Origin: Bordetella parapertussis
GTDB taxonomy: Bacteria > Pseudomonadota > Gammaproteobacteria > Burkholderiales > SG8-41
NCBI GenBank assembly: GCA_945864585.1
Contig: CAMBCF010000035.1
Coordinates: 1 to 42,763, forward strand
Reading direction: 5' to 3'
Length of the DNA: 42,763 nt
The notes beneath the pieces were generated by a model. That model was not told where the DNA came from and made no database searches. It worked only from the letters and a program-made list of their open reading frames with translations. The first letter of the stretch is position 1. The number at the start of each line of letters is the position of its first letter. Shown one piece after another: positions 24,244 through 36,577 of this stretch. The translations under genes were made by a program, and so were the position numbers.

Positions 24244-25245
24244 CTATTCCGCCTTGATCCTGGCCTCGCGCACCACCTTGCCCCACAGCGCGACTTCCTT
24301 GCGCAGAAATTCGCCGAACGCCGCCGGCGTACCACCCACCACCTCGACATCCTGACTGGTGAAATATTTGCGCACGTCACTGGAATTGAGTATGCGATTG
24401 AACTCTATATTGAGCTTGGCGACCACGGCCCTGGGTGTGCCCGCAGGCGCGGCGACGCCCCAAAACACACTGCCCTCGCAACCGGGCACGCCCGCTTCGG
24501 CCATGGTCGGCACATCGGGAAATGCCTTCAACCGCACCGGCGTGGTCACCGCCAGCGCGCGCACGCGTCCGGCCCTGATAAATGCACTGGCAGCAGTCGG
24601 ATTGTTAAACATCACCGGCACCTGCCCCGCCATCAGCGCCGTCATCGCCGGACCGCTGCCTTTATAGGGCACATGCACCAGCTGGGTATTGCTCACCAGC
24701 TTGAACAATTCCATGATGAGATGGGTGGAAGAACCATTGCCGGATGTGCCATACACCAGCGCGCCCGGCTTGGCGCGCGCTGCGTCGATCAACTCTTTCA
24801 CGGTTTTGTACGGCGTGGCAGCGCCCACCAGCATCATCGAGGGCGAGGTGCCTGCGTTGATCACCGGCGTAAAATCCTTGAGCGTGTCGATCTTGATTTC
24901 GGGGTACAGCGCATTCATCACCACGAACGGCACCGACACGATCAGCAATGTGTGGCCGTCGGGATTGCCTTTGGCCGCGATCTCGGTGCCGATCACCGTG
25001 CCCGCGCCGCCACGGTTATCCGCCACCGAGCCGGGCGCGAAACCTTCATTGAGCCCGTGCACCAGAAACCGTGCGAGCACATCATTGCCGCCGCCTGGCG
25101 GAAACGGAATCACCACGCGTATGCCGCGGCCCTTGGCGGGGAAATCGGCGGCAGCAACGGATTGCGCTTGCGCTGAGTGCGCTCCCCATAGGAGCAAACC
25201 GGCGATAAGCGCCAATAGCGCACAGCATTTTAGTACGTGAACCAT
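24244..25245 (-). CDS. Bug-family (TctC) substrate-binding protein
   Basis: A 333-aa periplasmic receptor with a signal peptide ending near AHSAQAQ, the Bug N-terminal block IRVVIPFPPGGGNDVLARFL, the central HVPYKGSGPAMTALMAGQVP and the C-terminal VALWGKVVREARIKAE. It lies upstream of another Bug gene and 74 nt downstream of a deacetylase-fold gene, all on the minus strand, which suggests one unit. The two receptors differ throughout and are not a recent duplication. Confidence 0.92.
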   Translation of the reverse strand: MVHVLKCCALLALIAGLLLWGAHSAQAQSVAAADFPAKGRGIRVVIPFPPGGGNDVLARFLVHGLNEGFAPGSVADNRGGAGTVIGTEIAAKGNPDGHTLLIVSVPFVVMNALYPEIKIDTLKDFTPVINAGTSPSMMLVGAATPYKTVKELIDAARAKPGALVYGTSGNGSSTHLIMELFKLVSNTQLVHVPYKGSGPAMTALMAGQVPVMFNNPTAASAFIRAGRVRALAVTTPVRLKAFPDVPTMAEAGVPGCEGSVFWGVAAPAGTPRAVVAKLNIEFNRILNSSDVRKYFTSQDVEVVGGTPAAFGEFLRKEVALWGKVVREARIKAE

Positions 25246-25319
25246 AAATGGAGTCCGCCAGATTTTCTACGAGATACAAGAGCAGGCAAATGCTATGATA
25301 ATTTACTGTTTAAAAACAA

Positions 25320-26207
25320 TTACTTACGTATTTTAACTGTCTTGCCTTGTTTGCCGTACCAATCAAGGATTTGTTCGCCGGTCCAGAACAACACGCCGGG
25401 TTTTTTGCGCAATGTTTTGAACACGGTTTCAAAATACTTGATGCGGTGCGCGACACCGGAGATATACGGATGCACGCCTATCGCCATTATTTTCGCGCGC
25501 GTCCTGCCTTCTTCATACAGGCGCTCGAAATGATCCATCGTGCGCGTGACGAATTCGTTGCTGGAATGGTGCTGCACCATCATCATCGGTATGTCGTTGC
25601 ACTCCACGTTATACGGCATCGCCACCACCTTGCCGTAGCGGGTGCGGATGTCGCAAGGCTCATCATCGATGATCCAGTCGGCGATGTATTTGATGCCGGC
25701 CTCGGCCAGATAGTCCGGCGTGTAATAGGTCTCGGTCAGCCCCGGCGACAGCCAGCCTACCGGCGCCTTGCCGGTAAACGCTTTGATGGTTTTCACCGTG
25801 CGCTGAATCATCGCGCGCTGATCTTTCTCAACGTGTATCGGCTGCTGATCGTAGGAGTGACCGACAAACTCCCAGCCGGATTTCAGCGATTCTTCAGCCA
25901 CCCGCGCGTAATCGCTGCATACCCGCGCATTGGTGAACAGCGACGCTTTGATATCCAGATCATCCAGCGCCTGCTTCATGCGCCAGAAGCCGACGCGCAT
26001 GCCATACTCGTGCCACGCCCAGTGCGCAAAATCCGGCAGGCGATTGACATTGGTCGGTGGCGGCAACACTTGCCGCGGCATCGGGCGGTGGATGTCCCAC
26101 ACTTCGACGTTGATAATGGGCCAGATCACCACGCGCGCGCCGCCGGGCAGCTTCAACGGCGGGCGGTCGATAATGGCGGAATAGTCTAAGCGTTGGGAAG
26201 GCAACAT
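25320..26207 (-). CDS. Polysaccharide deacetylase/allantoinase-like (PuuE-type) protein
   Basis: A 295-aa cytosolic protein of the NodB/deacetylase fold in the allantoinase-like branch: ARVVIWPIINVEVWDIHR at 24-41, GHSYDQQP at 116-123, then GWLSPGLTETYYTPDYLAEA and DDEPCDIRTRYGKVVAMPYN. The usual metal-binding TFDDG and HxxxH motifs are replaced (EVWD; His117 followed four later by Gln121), as in metal-independent PuuE-like enzymes that open cyclic amides. No signal peptide. It lies upstream of two Bug genes on the same strand, so its substrate may be an imported amide or carboxylate. The substrate itself is unknown. Confidence 0.82.
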   Translation of the reverse strand: MLPSQRLDYSAIIDRPPLKLPGGARVVIWPIINVEVWDIHRPMPRQVLPPPTNVNRLPDFAHWAWHEYGMRVGFWRMKQALDDLDIKASLFTNARVCSDYARVAEESLKSGWEFVGHSYDQQPIHVEKDQRAMIQRTVKTIKAFTGKAPVGWLSPGLTETYYTPDYLAEAGIKYIADWIIDDEPCDIRTRYGKVVAMPYNVECNDIPMMMVQHHSSNEFVTRTMDHFERLYEEGRTRAKIMAIGVHPYISGVAHRIKYFETVFKTLRKKPGVLFWTGEQILDWYGKQGKTVKIRK

Positions 26208-26324
26208 GATTTTTAGCGTTTGAAATGAGCGGACTTTCGCGTCACGATTATACGGGCAATTTGCATCTACAGCGGCGATTGACTACCATGCGGCAGCGAG
26301 GAGATTCCCCATGAAACGCACAGC

Positions 26325-27275
26325 GTGCGTTTGTTGTCACTGGCAGCGGTTGCGATCAGCACCGCTGCTGCGCAAAACTACCCCACGCGCCCGATCCGCC
26401 TGATCGTGCCCTTTCCGCCCGGCGGCAACATCGACATTACCGCGCGCGCGATCGCGCCGGGCTTGACCGAGCTGCTCGGTCAAACCATTGTCATTGATAA
26501 TCGCGGTGGCGCGAGCGGCCTTATCGGCACCGATCTGGTCGCCAAATCCAATGCAGACGGTTACACGCTGGTGCTCGCATCCAGCGGCACCGTCACCGTG
26601 GCGCCGTCGCTCTACGCCAAAATGCCCTACGACTCGGTGAAAGATCTGTCGGCAATTACGCTGCTATCCTACGTGCCCATCGTGCTGGTGGTGAACCCCA
26701 ACCTGCCGGCGAAGTCGATCAAGGAATTTATCGCGCTGGCAAAATCGCGGCCCGGCAATATGACCATGTCTTCGCCCGGCAGCGGCACCACCAATCAGCT
26801 CGCGGGCGAACTATTCCAGCTGAAAACAGGAACCAAGTTCCTGCACGTGCCCTACAAAGGCGCCGGCCCGGCGCTGATCGACTTGATGGGCGGACAGGTG
26901 GACATGCTGTTCGATCAACTGAGCGCATCCAGCAATTACATCAAAATTGGTAAATTGCGCGCACTGGTGGTGGCGGGCGACAAGCGCAACCCCGTGATCC
27001 CCGATGTGCCGACCATGACCGAAAGCGGTCTGAAGAACTGCGAAGCCGGTACCTTCACCGCGCTCATGGGCCCGGCCAGATTGCCGCGCGAAATAATCAA
27101 CCGGCTCAATACGGCGGGCAACAAAACGCTGGCCATGGCCGCGACGCGCGATCGTTTTGCCGCGGTGGGCGCGGACATACTCGGCGGCACGCCGGCGCAA
27201 CTCGATGCACACCTGAAACTGGAACTGGCGAAATGGACGCGCGTCGCCAAGGTTGCCAATATCAAGCTGGATTAA
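26325..27275 (+). CDS. Bug-family (TctC) substrate-binding protein with disrupted 5' end
   Basis: The 316-aa frame carries all Bug features: YPTRPIRLIVPFPPGGNIDI, HVPYKGAGPALIDLMGGQVD and a C-terminal LAKWTRVAKVANIKLD. The only in-frame start is GTG 26325, giving a very short signal (RLLSLAAVAISTAAAQ) and no nearby ribosome-binding site. A strong AGGAG lies 7 nt before ATG 26311, which opens MKRTA and is one base out of frame. One missing or extra base between 26311 and 26325 would restore a normal signal peptide. The gene is divergent from the deacetylase gene and convergent with tctA. Confidence 0.85.
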   Translation: MRLLSLAAVAISTAAAQNYPTRPIRLIVPFPPGGNIDITARAIAPGLTELLGQTIVIDNRGGASGLIGTDLVAKSNADGYTLVLASSGTVTVAPSLYAKMPYDSVKDLSAITLLSYVPIVLVVNPNLPAKSIKEFIALAKSRPGNMTMSSPGSGTTNQLAGELFQLKTGTKFLHVPYKGAGPALIDLMGGQVDMLFDQLSASSNYIKIGKLRALVVAGDKRNPVIPDVPTMTESGLKNCEAGTFTALMGPARLPREIINRLNTAGNKTLAMAATRDRFAAVGADILGGTPAQLDAHLKLELAKWTRVAKVANIKLD

Positions 27276-27385
27276 GCCACGGCCGCTCTATACGATAAAC
27301 CGCTTCAAACGCATCGAGCTGATTGCGATATTGCACCGTGCGCGCAATAGCGTGCGACGAGCCTTCATGATAGCGCGTTGTCGAT

Positions 27386-27411
27386 GCGGCCAACCGCCTG
27401 CGGTTGGCCGC
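27386..27411. terminator. Perfect 12-bp hairpin between convergent Bug and tctA genes
   Basis: GCGGCCAACCGC, CT, GCGGTTGGCCGC is a perfect inverted repeat. It sits 110 nt after the Bug gene stop and 5 nt before the tctA stop on the other strand. There is no T tract, so a bidirectional terminator is only inferred from its position between convergent genes. Confidence 0.5.
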
Positions 27412-27416
27412 CATTG

Positions 27417-28925
27417 CTACGCGTCCTTGCCGTCTTCCCTGTATTTCTTGATCATGGGCAAGATAAACGGGATCAGTATGGAAATCACCGACATCACCAC
27501 CAACGTAATGGTAATTGCGCTGCCGAAGAAAATCTTAGGATTGGCGCCGGATATCGTCATCGCCTGGCGGAACGATTGCTCCATCATGCCGCCCAGCACC
27601 AGCGACAGCACCAAGGGTGCTACGGGTATGTCAACCTTGTCGAACACGTAGCCGACCACACCAAACATCAGAATCAGATACAGATCGGTCATGCTGCCGT
27701 TAATCGCGTAAGCGCCGATCACCGAAATCGCGATGATCAACGGATACAAAATGCCGGAGGGTATTAACAGCAGCCGCACAAAGATGCCGATCAGCGGCAA
27801 ATTCAATATCAGCAGCATCACATTGCCGATATACATGCTGTCAATCAGCCCCCACACCAGGTCAGGCCGGTTCTGGAACAGCAGCGGTCCTGGCTGGATG
27901 CCGTACATGATGAAGGCGCCCATCAGCACCGCGGTCGCGCCGCCGCCGGGAATACCGAGCGTGAGCAGCGGCACCATCGCACCTGCGGTATCGGAGTTGT
28001 TCGCCGCTTCCGGTCCGGCAACACCTTCAATCGCGCCGTGACCGAATTCGGCCGGGTTTTTCGAAAGGCGTTTCTCGGTGGTATACGACATGATCGAAGC
28101 AATGGTGCCGCCCGCGCCTGGCAGCACGCCGATGATGAAGCCGATAGTGCCGCCGCGCCAGATGGGTCCTATCGAACGCAGCCATTCCTCTTTGGTCAGC
28201 CACAGCGGGCCGGTAATTTTCATCGCCTTGGCGCCAGTGCCTTTCAGGATACCCTCGAGGCCACGGAACACTTCCGCCACCGCGAACAGACCCACCACCA
28301 CCACCACGAAGCCCACGCCGTCCTGAAACTCCGGCACGCCCATGGTGAAACGCGCCTGGCCGCTTTGCAGATCAATGCCGATGGTGGCAATGACCAGTCC
28401 GAGTAAGGTCGCCAGCAGGCCTTTTGCCGCCGATTTTCCGGTCAGCGTGGACACCGCCGTCATCGCAAATACCATCAGCGTGAAATATTCCGCCGGCCCG
28501 AACTTGAGCGCCATCGATGACAACGGTATCGCAAACACCGTCAGCCCCACCACGCCCAACGTGCCGGCGATGAACGAGCCTATGGCCGATACCGCGAGCG
28601 CCGCGCCGGCCCTGCCTTTCTTCGCCATCTCGTAGCCGTCGATGGAAGTCATCACCGAGGCCGCCTCGCCCGGCGTGCGAATCAGAATCGCCGTGGTCGA
28701 ACCGCCGTATTTGGTGCCATAGTAAATGCCGCACATCATGATCAGCGCGGAAGTCGGATTCATGCCAAAGGTCACGGGGATTAATAACGCAATGCCCGCC
28801 GATGGCCCAATCCCCGGCAGCACGCCGATGATGGTGCCCAGAAACACACCGACAAAAGTGTACCAAAGATTGATCGGCGTCAGGCAAACCGCGAAGCCGT
28901 TGATAATATGGGTAAGCGTATCCAT
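27417..28925 (-). CDS. tctA: Tripartite tricarboxylate transporter large permease, TctA family
   Basis: TctA is the large (about 10-12 segment) inner-membrane component of TTT systems, which import carboxylates using ion gradients and Bug receptors. The 502-aa protein has the duplicated glycine-rich motif: GVLPGIGPSAGIALLIPVTF in the N half and GVLPGAGGTIASIMSY in the C half, plus KYGGSTTAILIRTPGEAASV. AAGGAG lies 8 nt before the ATG. It lies 12 nt downstream of tctB. Confidence 0.95.
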   Translation of the reverse strand: MDTLTHIINGFAVCLTPINLWYTFVGVFLGTIIGVLPGIGPSAGIALLIPVTFGMNPTSALIMMCGIYYGTKYGGSTTAILIRTPGEAASVMTSIDGYEMAKKGRAGAALAVSAIGSFIAGTLGVVGLTVFAIPLSSMALKFGPAEYFTLMVFAMTAVSTLTGKSAAKGLLATLLGLVIATIGIDLQSGQARFTMGVPEFQDGVGFVVVVVGLFAVAEVFRGLEGILKGTGAKAMKITGPLWLTKEEWLRSIGPIWRGGTIGFIIGVLPGAGGTIASIMSYTTEKRLSKNPAEFGHGAIEGVAGPEAANNSDTAGAMVPLLTLGIPGGGATAVLMGAFIMYGIQPGPLLFQNRPDLVWGLIDSMYIGNVMLLILNLPLIGIFVRLLLIPSGILYPLIIAISVIGAYAINGSMTDLYLILMFGVVGYVFDKVDIPVAPLVLSLVLGGMMEQSFRQAMTISGANPKIFFGSAITITLVVMSVISILIPFILPMIKKYREDGKDA

Positions 28926-28937
28926 GTTGATGGCTCC

Positions 28938-29408
28938 TTAGAACGGCAGTATGCCGGCTGGCAGATTCACGCCCAGCCACTTGGTAAACGCATAATAGCT
29001 GACAAAACTGTAAATCACTGAGGTCAGACAATTGGTCCAGCGCTTACCCTTATTGAAATAATTCGTCATCACCAGAAGAAATAATGACGTGGCCACCGCA
29101 TAACCCAGGGGTTCAAACAATGCAAAATAAATGCCGGTAACCACCACCACACCGGCAACAATCTTGTATGACGCCCAGTCGAACGGCGTGCCAGCATCTG
29201 CTGCCTTGGCCGCAAGCTCGCTCTTGTGATTCTTGATCATCTCGACGAGCAGCATCACCGCCGCAATCACCAGCCCGCCGCCGAGCAATCGCGGAAACGC
29301 CTTGGGCCCCAGTGGATCGCCTATTTCAAGCGTGGGAATTTGTGTCGTCGCCCAGAAATAGACACCTATCAACACCAAAATACCTGTAAATATGATTCGA
29401 TCCACCAT
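28938..29408 (-). CDS. tctB: Tripartite tricarboxylate transporter small permease, TctB family
   Basis: A 156-aa protein from ATG 29408 with about four membrane segments (IIFTGILVLIGVYFWATTQI, FPRLLGGGLVIAAVMLLVEM, IVAGVVVVTGIYFALFEPLG, and a C-terminal one), matching TctB. It begins MVDRIIFT; the frame extends upstream to 29453 but the added residues are not family-like. No tctC-type receptor lies upstream in the same unit; the nearest ones are at 26325 and 24244. Confidence 0.9.
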   Translation of the reverse strand: MVDRIIFTGILVLIGVYFWATTQIPTLEIGDPLGPKAFPRLLGGGLVIAAVMLLVEMIKNHKSELAAKAADAGTPFDWASYKIVAGVVVVTGIYFALFEPLGYAVATSLFLLVMTNYFNKGKRWTNCLTSVIYSFVSYYAFTKWLGVNLPAGILPF

Positions 29409-29453
29409 GTTATTTTCTCTCTTAGTCGATTGGTTGGCCACGCCGACACTCAC

Positions 29454-29947
29454 TTTCCCTACACCCGCCTAGCATCGGCGCTCTCCCCCACCACAAAGCG
29501 CGTCAGCAGTTTACCTAAGAATGATGCTGCTGTGTTGCGGATGTGCGCCAAAGTTACACTACGCTATGCACTGCCCTCAAATTCAAATTTTCACATAAAA
29601 TCCAATGGTTGTTTATTCCTCCCGCACCTGCTGCAAAATCGCCAGCGGTTTACCCTTTGCTCGCTAAAACAAATTCCCTGCGCGGTTTAAAGCCCGGAAC
29701 GCCATCGCGTGCGTGGCAAACTCAGCAAACGCGGTGCACTGCAATATACAATGTAGCGCGGGCAAAAAATTGCCGACGTGACACATCTTCTATAGCTTGC
29801 TTCGTTCTCGATCTGAACTCGCCCTTGTGTTTTGCACCATCAGCGCCCCGGAAACGACTAAAATATCGCATCGGCGCGAGCAATCCTCAGTTTGGTTGGA
29901 CCCTTCACAGCAGTTTTTCCTAACTAATTGATTCTAAAGAGTTAACC
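29454..29947. other. Intergenic region between tctB and the first aconitase gene (nothing recognised)
   Basis: Nearly 500 bp between divergent genes. Short overlapping open frames on the plus strand have no family character. The region must hold promoters for tctBA (minus) and the aconitase (plus), but I could not assign a convincing -35/-10 pair, riboswitch or regulator site. No transcription factor gene is adjacent. Confidence 0.6.
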
Positions 29948-32638
29948 ATGACATACGATCCGTTTAATGCTATCCGGGAATTTAAACTCAACTCCGGCAA
30001 AACCGGGAAATATTATTCGCTGGCCGCGCTCGAAGAAGCGGGCTTGGGCAAAACCTCGCGTCTGCCGGTAAGTTTGCGTGTGGTGCTCGAATCGGTGCTG
30101 CGCAATTGCGACGGCAAGCGCATCGGCGAAGATCGCGTTAAAGAACTCGCCGGCTGGCTGCCCAATGCGGAGCGCACACAGGAAGTGCCCTTCGTGCTCG
30201 CGCGCATCATGCTGCAGGACATGGCGGGATTTCCCGCGCTGAACGATTTTGCCGCGATGCGCGCCGAAGCGCAGCGCCAGAAATTCGACCCCACCCGCAT
30301 CGAGCCGCTGGTGCCGGTGGATCTGGTTGTCGATCACTCTGTGGTTGTCGACGTGCATAACTCGACCGACGCGCTGCGCAAGAATATGGAAATCGAATTT
30401 GAGCGCAACGGCGAGCGTTACACCTTTCTCAAGTGGGCCAAGCAGGCGTTCTCCGGCATCCGCGTGGTGCCTCCCGGCAACGGTATCTGCCACCAGGTCA
30501 ACCTCGAATACCTGTCGCGCGGCGTATGGGAAAAAGACGGCGTGTATTACCCCGATTCCACCGTCGGCACCGACTCGCATACCACCATGGTTAACGCCAT
30601 CGGCGTGCTGGCCTGGGGCGTGGGGGGCATCGAGGCCGAAGCCGGCATGCTGGGACAGCCGTATTACTTTCTCACGCCCGATGTGGTCGGCGTGCATATG
30701 AGCGGCAAGCTGCGCGACGGCGTCACTGCGACCGACCTGGTGCTGACGGTCACCGAACTCTTGCGGAAAACCAAAGTCGTCAACAAGTTCGTTGAGTATT
30801 TCGGCGAGGGCGCCGAGTCGCTGTCCCCCACCGATCGCGCCACGGTTGCTAACATGGCGCCCGACTACGGCGCCACCTGCGGTTTTTTTGCGATTGATGA
30901 CAAGGCGCTCGAGTACTACCGCATGTCGGGCCGCGAACAACACTGCGACGCGATCGAGTCCTACCTCAAGGCGCAGGGCATGTATGGCATCCCCAAGAAA
31001 GGCGAGATCGACTATTCGCAGGTGGTTGAACTCGATCTGTCGACCGTGCGTCCCAGCGTGTCGGGACCGAAGCAGCCAGAGGACCGCATCAACCTTGAAG
31101 GCATCAAGAGCCGCTTCACCGAGCTCTACGCGAAGCCCGTGGCCGAAAACGGCTACAACAAACCCGCCGCCGATATGGCCAGGCGCGTGCCCGTGGCAAA
31201 CAAAACCAACATGGATGTGGGCAACGGCGACGTGCTGATCGCCGCGATTACCTCCTGCACCAACACCTCCAACCCGTGGGTGCTGCTTGCCGCCGGCCTG
31301 CTCGCCAAGAAAGCGGTCGAAAGAGGGATGAAGCCGCATCCGCGCGTCAAGACTTCGATGGCCCCCGGCTCCAAGGTCGTCACGGCGTACCTGAAGCAGG
31401 CCGGCCTGCTGCCGTACCTGGAGCAGCTCGGCTTCCACGTCGTCGCCTACGGCTGCACCACCTGCATGGGCCTCGCAGGCCCGCTGGACAAGGATCTCGA
31501 AGATACCGTGATCAAGAGCGACTTGATCTGTGCGGCGGTGCTCTCGGGCAACCGCAACTTCGAAGCGCGCGTGCATCAATCACTCAAAGCCAACTTTCTG
31601 ATGAGCCCGCCGCTGGTGGTGGCGTTTGCGCTTGCAGGCACCGTGCTGAAAGACATGAGCAGCGATCCTATCGGCAACGACAAGGACGGCAAGCCGGTGT
31701 TCCTGAAAGACCTGTGGCCCACGCCCGCCGAAGTGGAAGCGCTGATGAAGTTCGCCACCGACAGCAACAACTTCAAGCGTGAATACGGCGATCTCGCGGG
31801 CGCCAAAGACCTGTGGGACGCCATTCCCGAGGCCAAAGGCGCGCTGTTCCAGTGGGACCCGAAATCAACCTACATGCTCGAACCACCATTGTTTGAAGGA
31901 TTCAAGCGTGAGTTGCCCAAAGTCACCGATATCAAAGGCGGTCGCGCGCTCGGCATTTACGGAAATAAGCTCACCACCGACCACATCAGTCCCGTGGCGC
32001 CGATCCGCAAGGGCACGCTGGCCGGCGACTGGCTGGTTGCAGCAGGCAGCACTGATTTGTCGAGCTTCGGCTCGCGCCGCACCAACCACGAAGTCATGGT
32101 GCGCGGCGCGTTTGCCAACCCGCGCATTAAAAACCTGCTCGCAGCCGGCACCGAAGGTGGCGTCACTATTCATCAGCCCAGCGGCGATAAGATGACCATC
32201 TTTGAAGCGTCGATGCGTTACCAGAACGTCGACAAGGTGCCGCTGTTTATCTTCGGCGGCGAAGAATACGGCACCGGATCATCGCGCGACTGGGCAGCCA
32301 AAGCCACGCAAATGCTGGGTGTAAAGGTGGTGGTGGCACGCGGCTACGAGCGCATCCATCGCTCCAATCTGGTCGGCATGGGCGTGCTGCCCTGCCAGTT
32401 CAAGGGCAACGACAGCGTGCAGTCACTCAATATCACTGGCAAGGAAACCTATGATCTCATCGGCGTTCAAGGCGGCGATCTAAAACCCCTGCAGGATGTC
32501 ACGTTGGTGATTCATCGTGCCGATGGCAGCAGCCAAAACGTGACGGTCACGCTGCGCCTGGATTCGCCGATCGACGTGGAATACCTGAAGCACGGCGGTA
32601 TTCTGCCGTTTGTGTTGCGGGAGTTGATGGCTGCGTAA
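29948..32638 (+). CDS. acnA: Aconitate hydratase, AcnA type (first of two)
   Basis: Aconitase isomerises citrate and isocitrate via cis-aconitate in the TCA cycle. The 896-aa protein is complete and has the AcnA/IRP1 layout. Iron-sulphur ligands are Cys437 (SCTNTSNP) and Cys503/Cys506 (YGCTTCMG). Further family blocks are [32 protein letters not shown] and the swivel-domain [18 protein letters not shown] with [22 protein letters not shown] lies upstream of the ATG. The swivel domain diverges slightly from textbook AcnA ([13 protein letters not shown]). The paralogue follows on the same strand. Confidence 0.93.
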   Translation: MTYDPFNAIREFKLNSGKTGKYYSLAALEEAGLGKTSRLPVSLRVVLESVLRNCDGKRIGEDRVKELAGWLPNAERTQEVPFVLARIMLQDMAGFPALNDFAAMRAEAQRQKFDPTRIEPLVPVDLVVDHSVVVDVHNSTDALRKNMEIEFERNGERYTFLKWAKQAFSGIRVVPPGNGICHQVNLEYLSRGVWEKDGVYYPDSTVGTDSHTTMVNAIGVLAWGVGGIEAEAGMLGQPYYFLTPDVVGVHMSGKLRDGVTATDLVLTVTELLRKTKVVNKFVEYFGEGAESLSPTDRATVANMAPDYGATCGFFAIDDKALEYYRMSGREQHCDAIESYLKAQGMYGIPKKGEIDYSQVVELDLSTVRPSVSGPKQPEDRINLEGIKSRFTELYAKPVAENGYNKPAADMARRVPVANKTNMDVGNGDVLIAAITSCTNTSNPWVLLAAGLLAKKAVERGMKPHPRVKTSMAPGSKVVTAYLKQAGLLPYLEQLGFHVVAYGCTTCMGLAGPLDKDLEDTVIKSDLICAAVLSGNRNFEARVHQSLKANFLMSPPLVVAFALAGTVLKDMSSDPIGNDKDGKPVFLKDLWPTPAEVEALMKFATDSNNFKREYGDLAGAKDLWDAIPEAKGALFQWDPKSTYMLEPPLFEGFKRELPKVTDIKGGRALGIYGNKLTTDHISPVAPIRKGTLAGDWLVAAGSTDLSSFGSRRTNHEVMVRGAFANPRIKNLLAAGTEGGVTIHQPSGDKMTIFEASMRYQNVDKVPLFIFGGEEYGTGSSRDWAAKATQMLGVKVVVARGYERIHRSNLVGMGVLPCQFKGNDSVQSLNITGKETYDLIGVQGGDLKPLQDVTLVIHRADGSSQNVTVTLRLDSPIDVEYLKHGGILPFVLRELMAA

Positions 32639-32676
32639 TTTTTCTTATCTATCAGTGCGAACGGCAAAATCAACTA

Positions 32677-32815
32677 CTTCCCTCACCCCTAGCCCCTCTG
32701 CTCCGCTTCAAGTGTTCCCTTGTCCCGGAGGGAGAGGGGAATAAACCCTCGCCCTTCGGGACAAGGGAACACTTGCCGCGAAGCAGAGGGTGGCGCGCAG
32801 CGCCGGGTGAGGGAA
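32677..32815. repeat. Dispersed intergenic repeat, copy 2, with an inverted partner forming a long hairpin
   Basis: 32677-32745 repeats the block at 6713-6780. 32748-32815 is an inverted relative containing GGGACAAGGGAACACTTG and GGGTGAGGGA, complementary to TCCCTCACCC and AAGTGTTCCCTTGTCCC of the first arm. Together they form an imperfect hairpin of about 135 nt in the 241-bp space between the two aconitase genes. Confidence 0.75.
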
Positions 32816-32879
32816 GAAGTTGACTTTTCGTTCACGCTGAAGCGTTCTAACTTTTTAGCGTTTTTCTGGAGTCACACAA

Positions 32880-35576
<2,697 letters not shown>

Positions 35577-35674
35577 GGCGGGTTAGACGCGCCCTTTGCG
35601 TCGTAACCCGCCGCTGATGTAGAGCCGGCACGCTTTCTGTGCCCACGCGGTTCGTCATGCACTCCGTGGGCACA
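35577..35674. repeat. Two inverted repeats between convergent aconitase and hydrolase genes
   Basis: GGCGGGTTA (from 35577) pairs with TAACCCGCC (to 35612) over 9 bp, with an inner ACGC/GCGT stem. TGTGCCCACG (35638-35647) pairs perfectly with CGTGGGCACA (35665-35674), and GTGCCCACC recurs at 35681. Both stems may act as transcription end structures for the convergent genes, although no T tract is present. Such palindromes are commonly dispersed in bacterial intergenic DNA. Confidence 0.65.
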
Positions 35675-35707
35675 CAGAACGTGCCCACCCTACCCTTATA
35701 TGCTTTT

Positions 35708-36547
35708 CTACAACATTCGCCACTGCTCGCCAGCCGCCAGCGCCCGCCCATCACGCGCAAGCTTGAGCAAGTGCGCATGCAGCGAACGGCGCGCGGGCAC
35801 GTGCAGTTTAGGCGACACATCGTCATAGACCACCGGCACCAGCTCATCGAGCGTCGCCACTTCGGCCTGTGCCAGCGCATCCACCACTTTTTTCTCGCGC
35901 TTCAGACGATGGGCAATGATTTTCACAATTTCTTCGCGCGGCGCCTCGATCACGTAACCGTGGCCCGGCGCGAACGCGGTAATGTCGTAGCTGCTTAACT
36001 TGTTCAGCGACGCAAAGTACTCAAACATGTCCCCATCGGGCGGTGAAATCACCACGGTGGAGCCTTGCATCACATGGTCGCCGGTGAACAGCCAGCCCGC
36101 GCCTTCGAGCAGATAACACAGATGGTTCGAGGCGTGCCCCGGTGTGTGTACGGCGCGGATTTTGAACCCGCCGCAATCCACCACGTCGTCGTTCGTCAGC
36201 GCGCGGTCCACTTTGAATTCCGTATCCTGCCGGCCGTCATCCGGCACTTTGCCGTAACCCAATATCTGTGCGCCGGTCGCCTGCTTGACGGCGCGGGATG
36301 ACGGCGAGTGATCCTGATGCGTGTGGGTGCAAAAAATCCAGCGCAGCCGCTTGCCCACATGTTTGATCAGCAGATCGGCATGCGAGGCAATGTCAGGGCC
36401 CGGATCGATCAACGCCAGGTCGCCGGTGGCATCGCCAATAATGTACGCGTTGGTGCCCGGCCCGGTCATCATGCCGGGGTTGGGCGCGGTGATGCGCTGC
36501 ACGCGCGGGTGGATGCGAACTAGTTCGCCGGGAATGATGGTTGCCAT
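35708..36547 (-). CDS. Metallo-beta-lactamase-fold hydrolase (LACTB2-like)
   Basis: A 279-aa cytosolic protein with the zinc-binding HxHxDH motif (CTHTHQDH, His75, His77, Asp79, His80), VHTPGHASNHLCYLL and LFTGDHVMQGST, and a C-terminal winged-helix-like part (VDALAQAEVATLDELVPVVY). This is the layout of LACTB2-like hydrolases, some of which act on nucleic acids or thioesters. Its stop faces the aconitase stop. It is 30 nt downstream of the NUDIX gene and probably cotranscribed with it. The substrate is unknown. Confidence 0.88.
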   Translation of the reverse strand: MATIIPGELVRIHPRVQRITAPNPGMMTGPGTNAYIIGDATGDLALIDPGPDIASHADLLIKHVGKRLRWIFCTHTHQDHSPSSRAVKQATGAQILGYGKVPDDGRQDTEFKVDRALTNDDVVDCGGFKIRAVHTPGHASNHLCYLLEGAGWLFTGDHVMQGSTVVISPPDGDMFEYFASLNKLSSYDITAFAPGHGYVIEAPREEIVKIIAHRLKREKKVVDALAQAEVATLDELVPVVYDDVSPKLHVPARRSLHAHLLKLARDGRALAAGEQWRML

Positions 36548-36577
36548 GATTGAAACGCTCCTGTTTCTGAATAGAAT

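Noticed and set aside
29942-31579. A 545-aa open frame on the minus strand across the first aconitase gene
   Set aside because: It is the antisense of a conserved enzyme in GC-rich DNA; the peptide is rich in His/Arg/Gly/Val with no domain, and the plus-strand aconitase explains the conservation.
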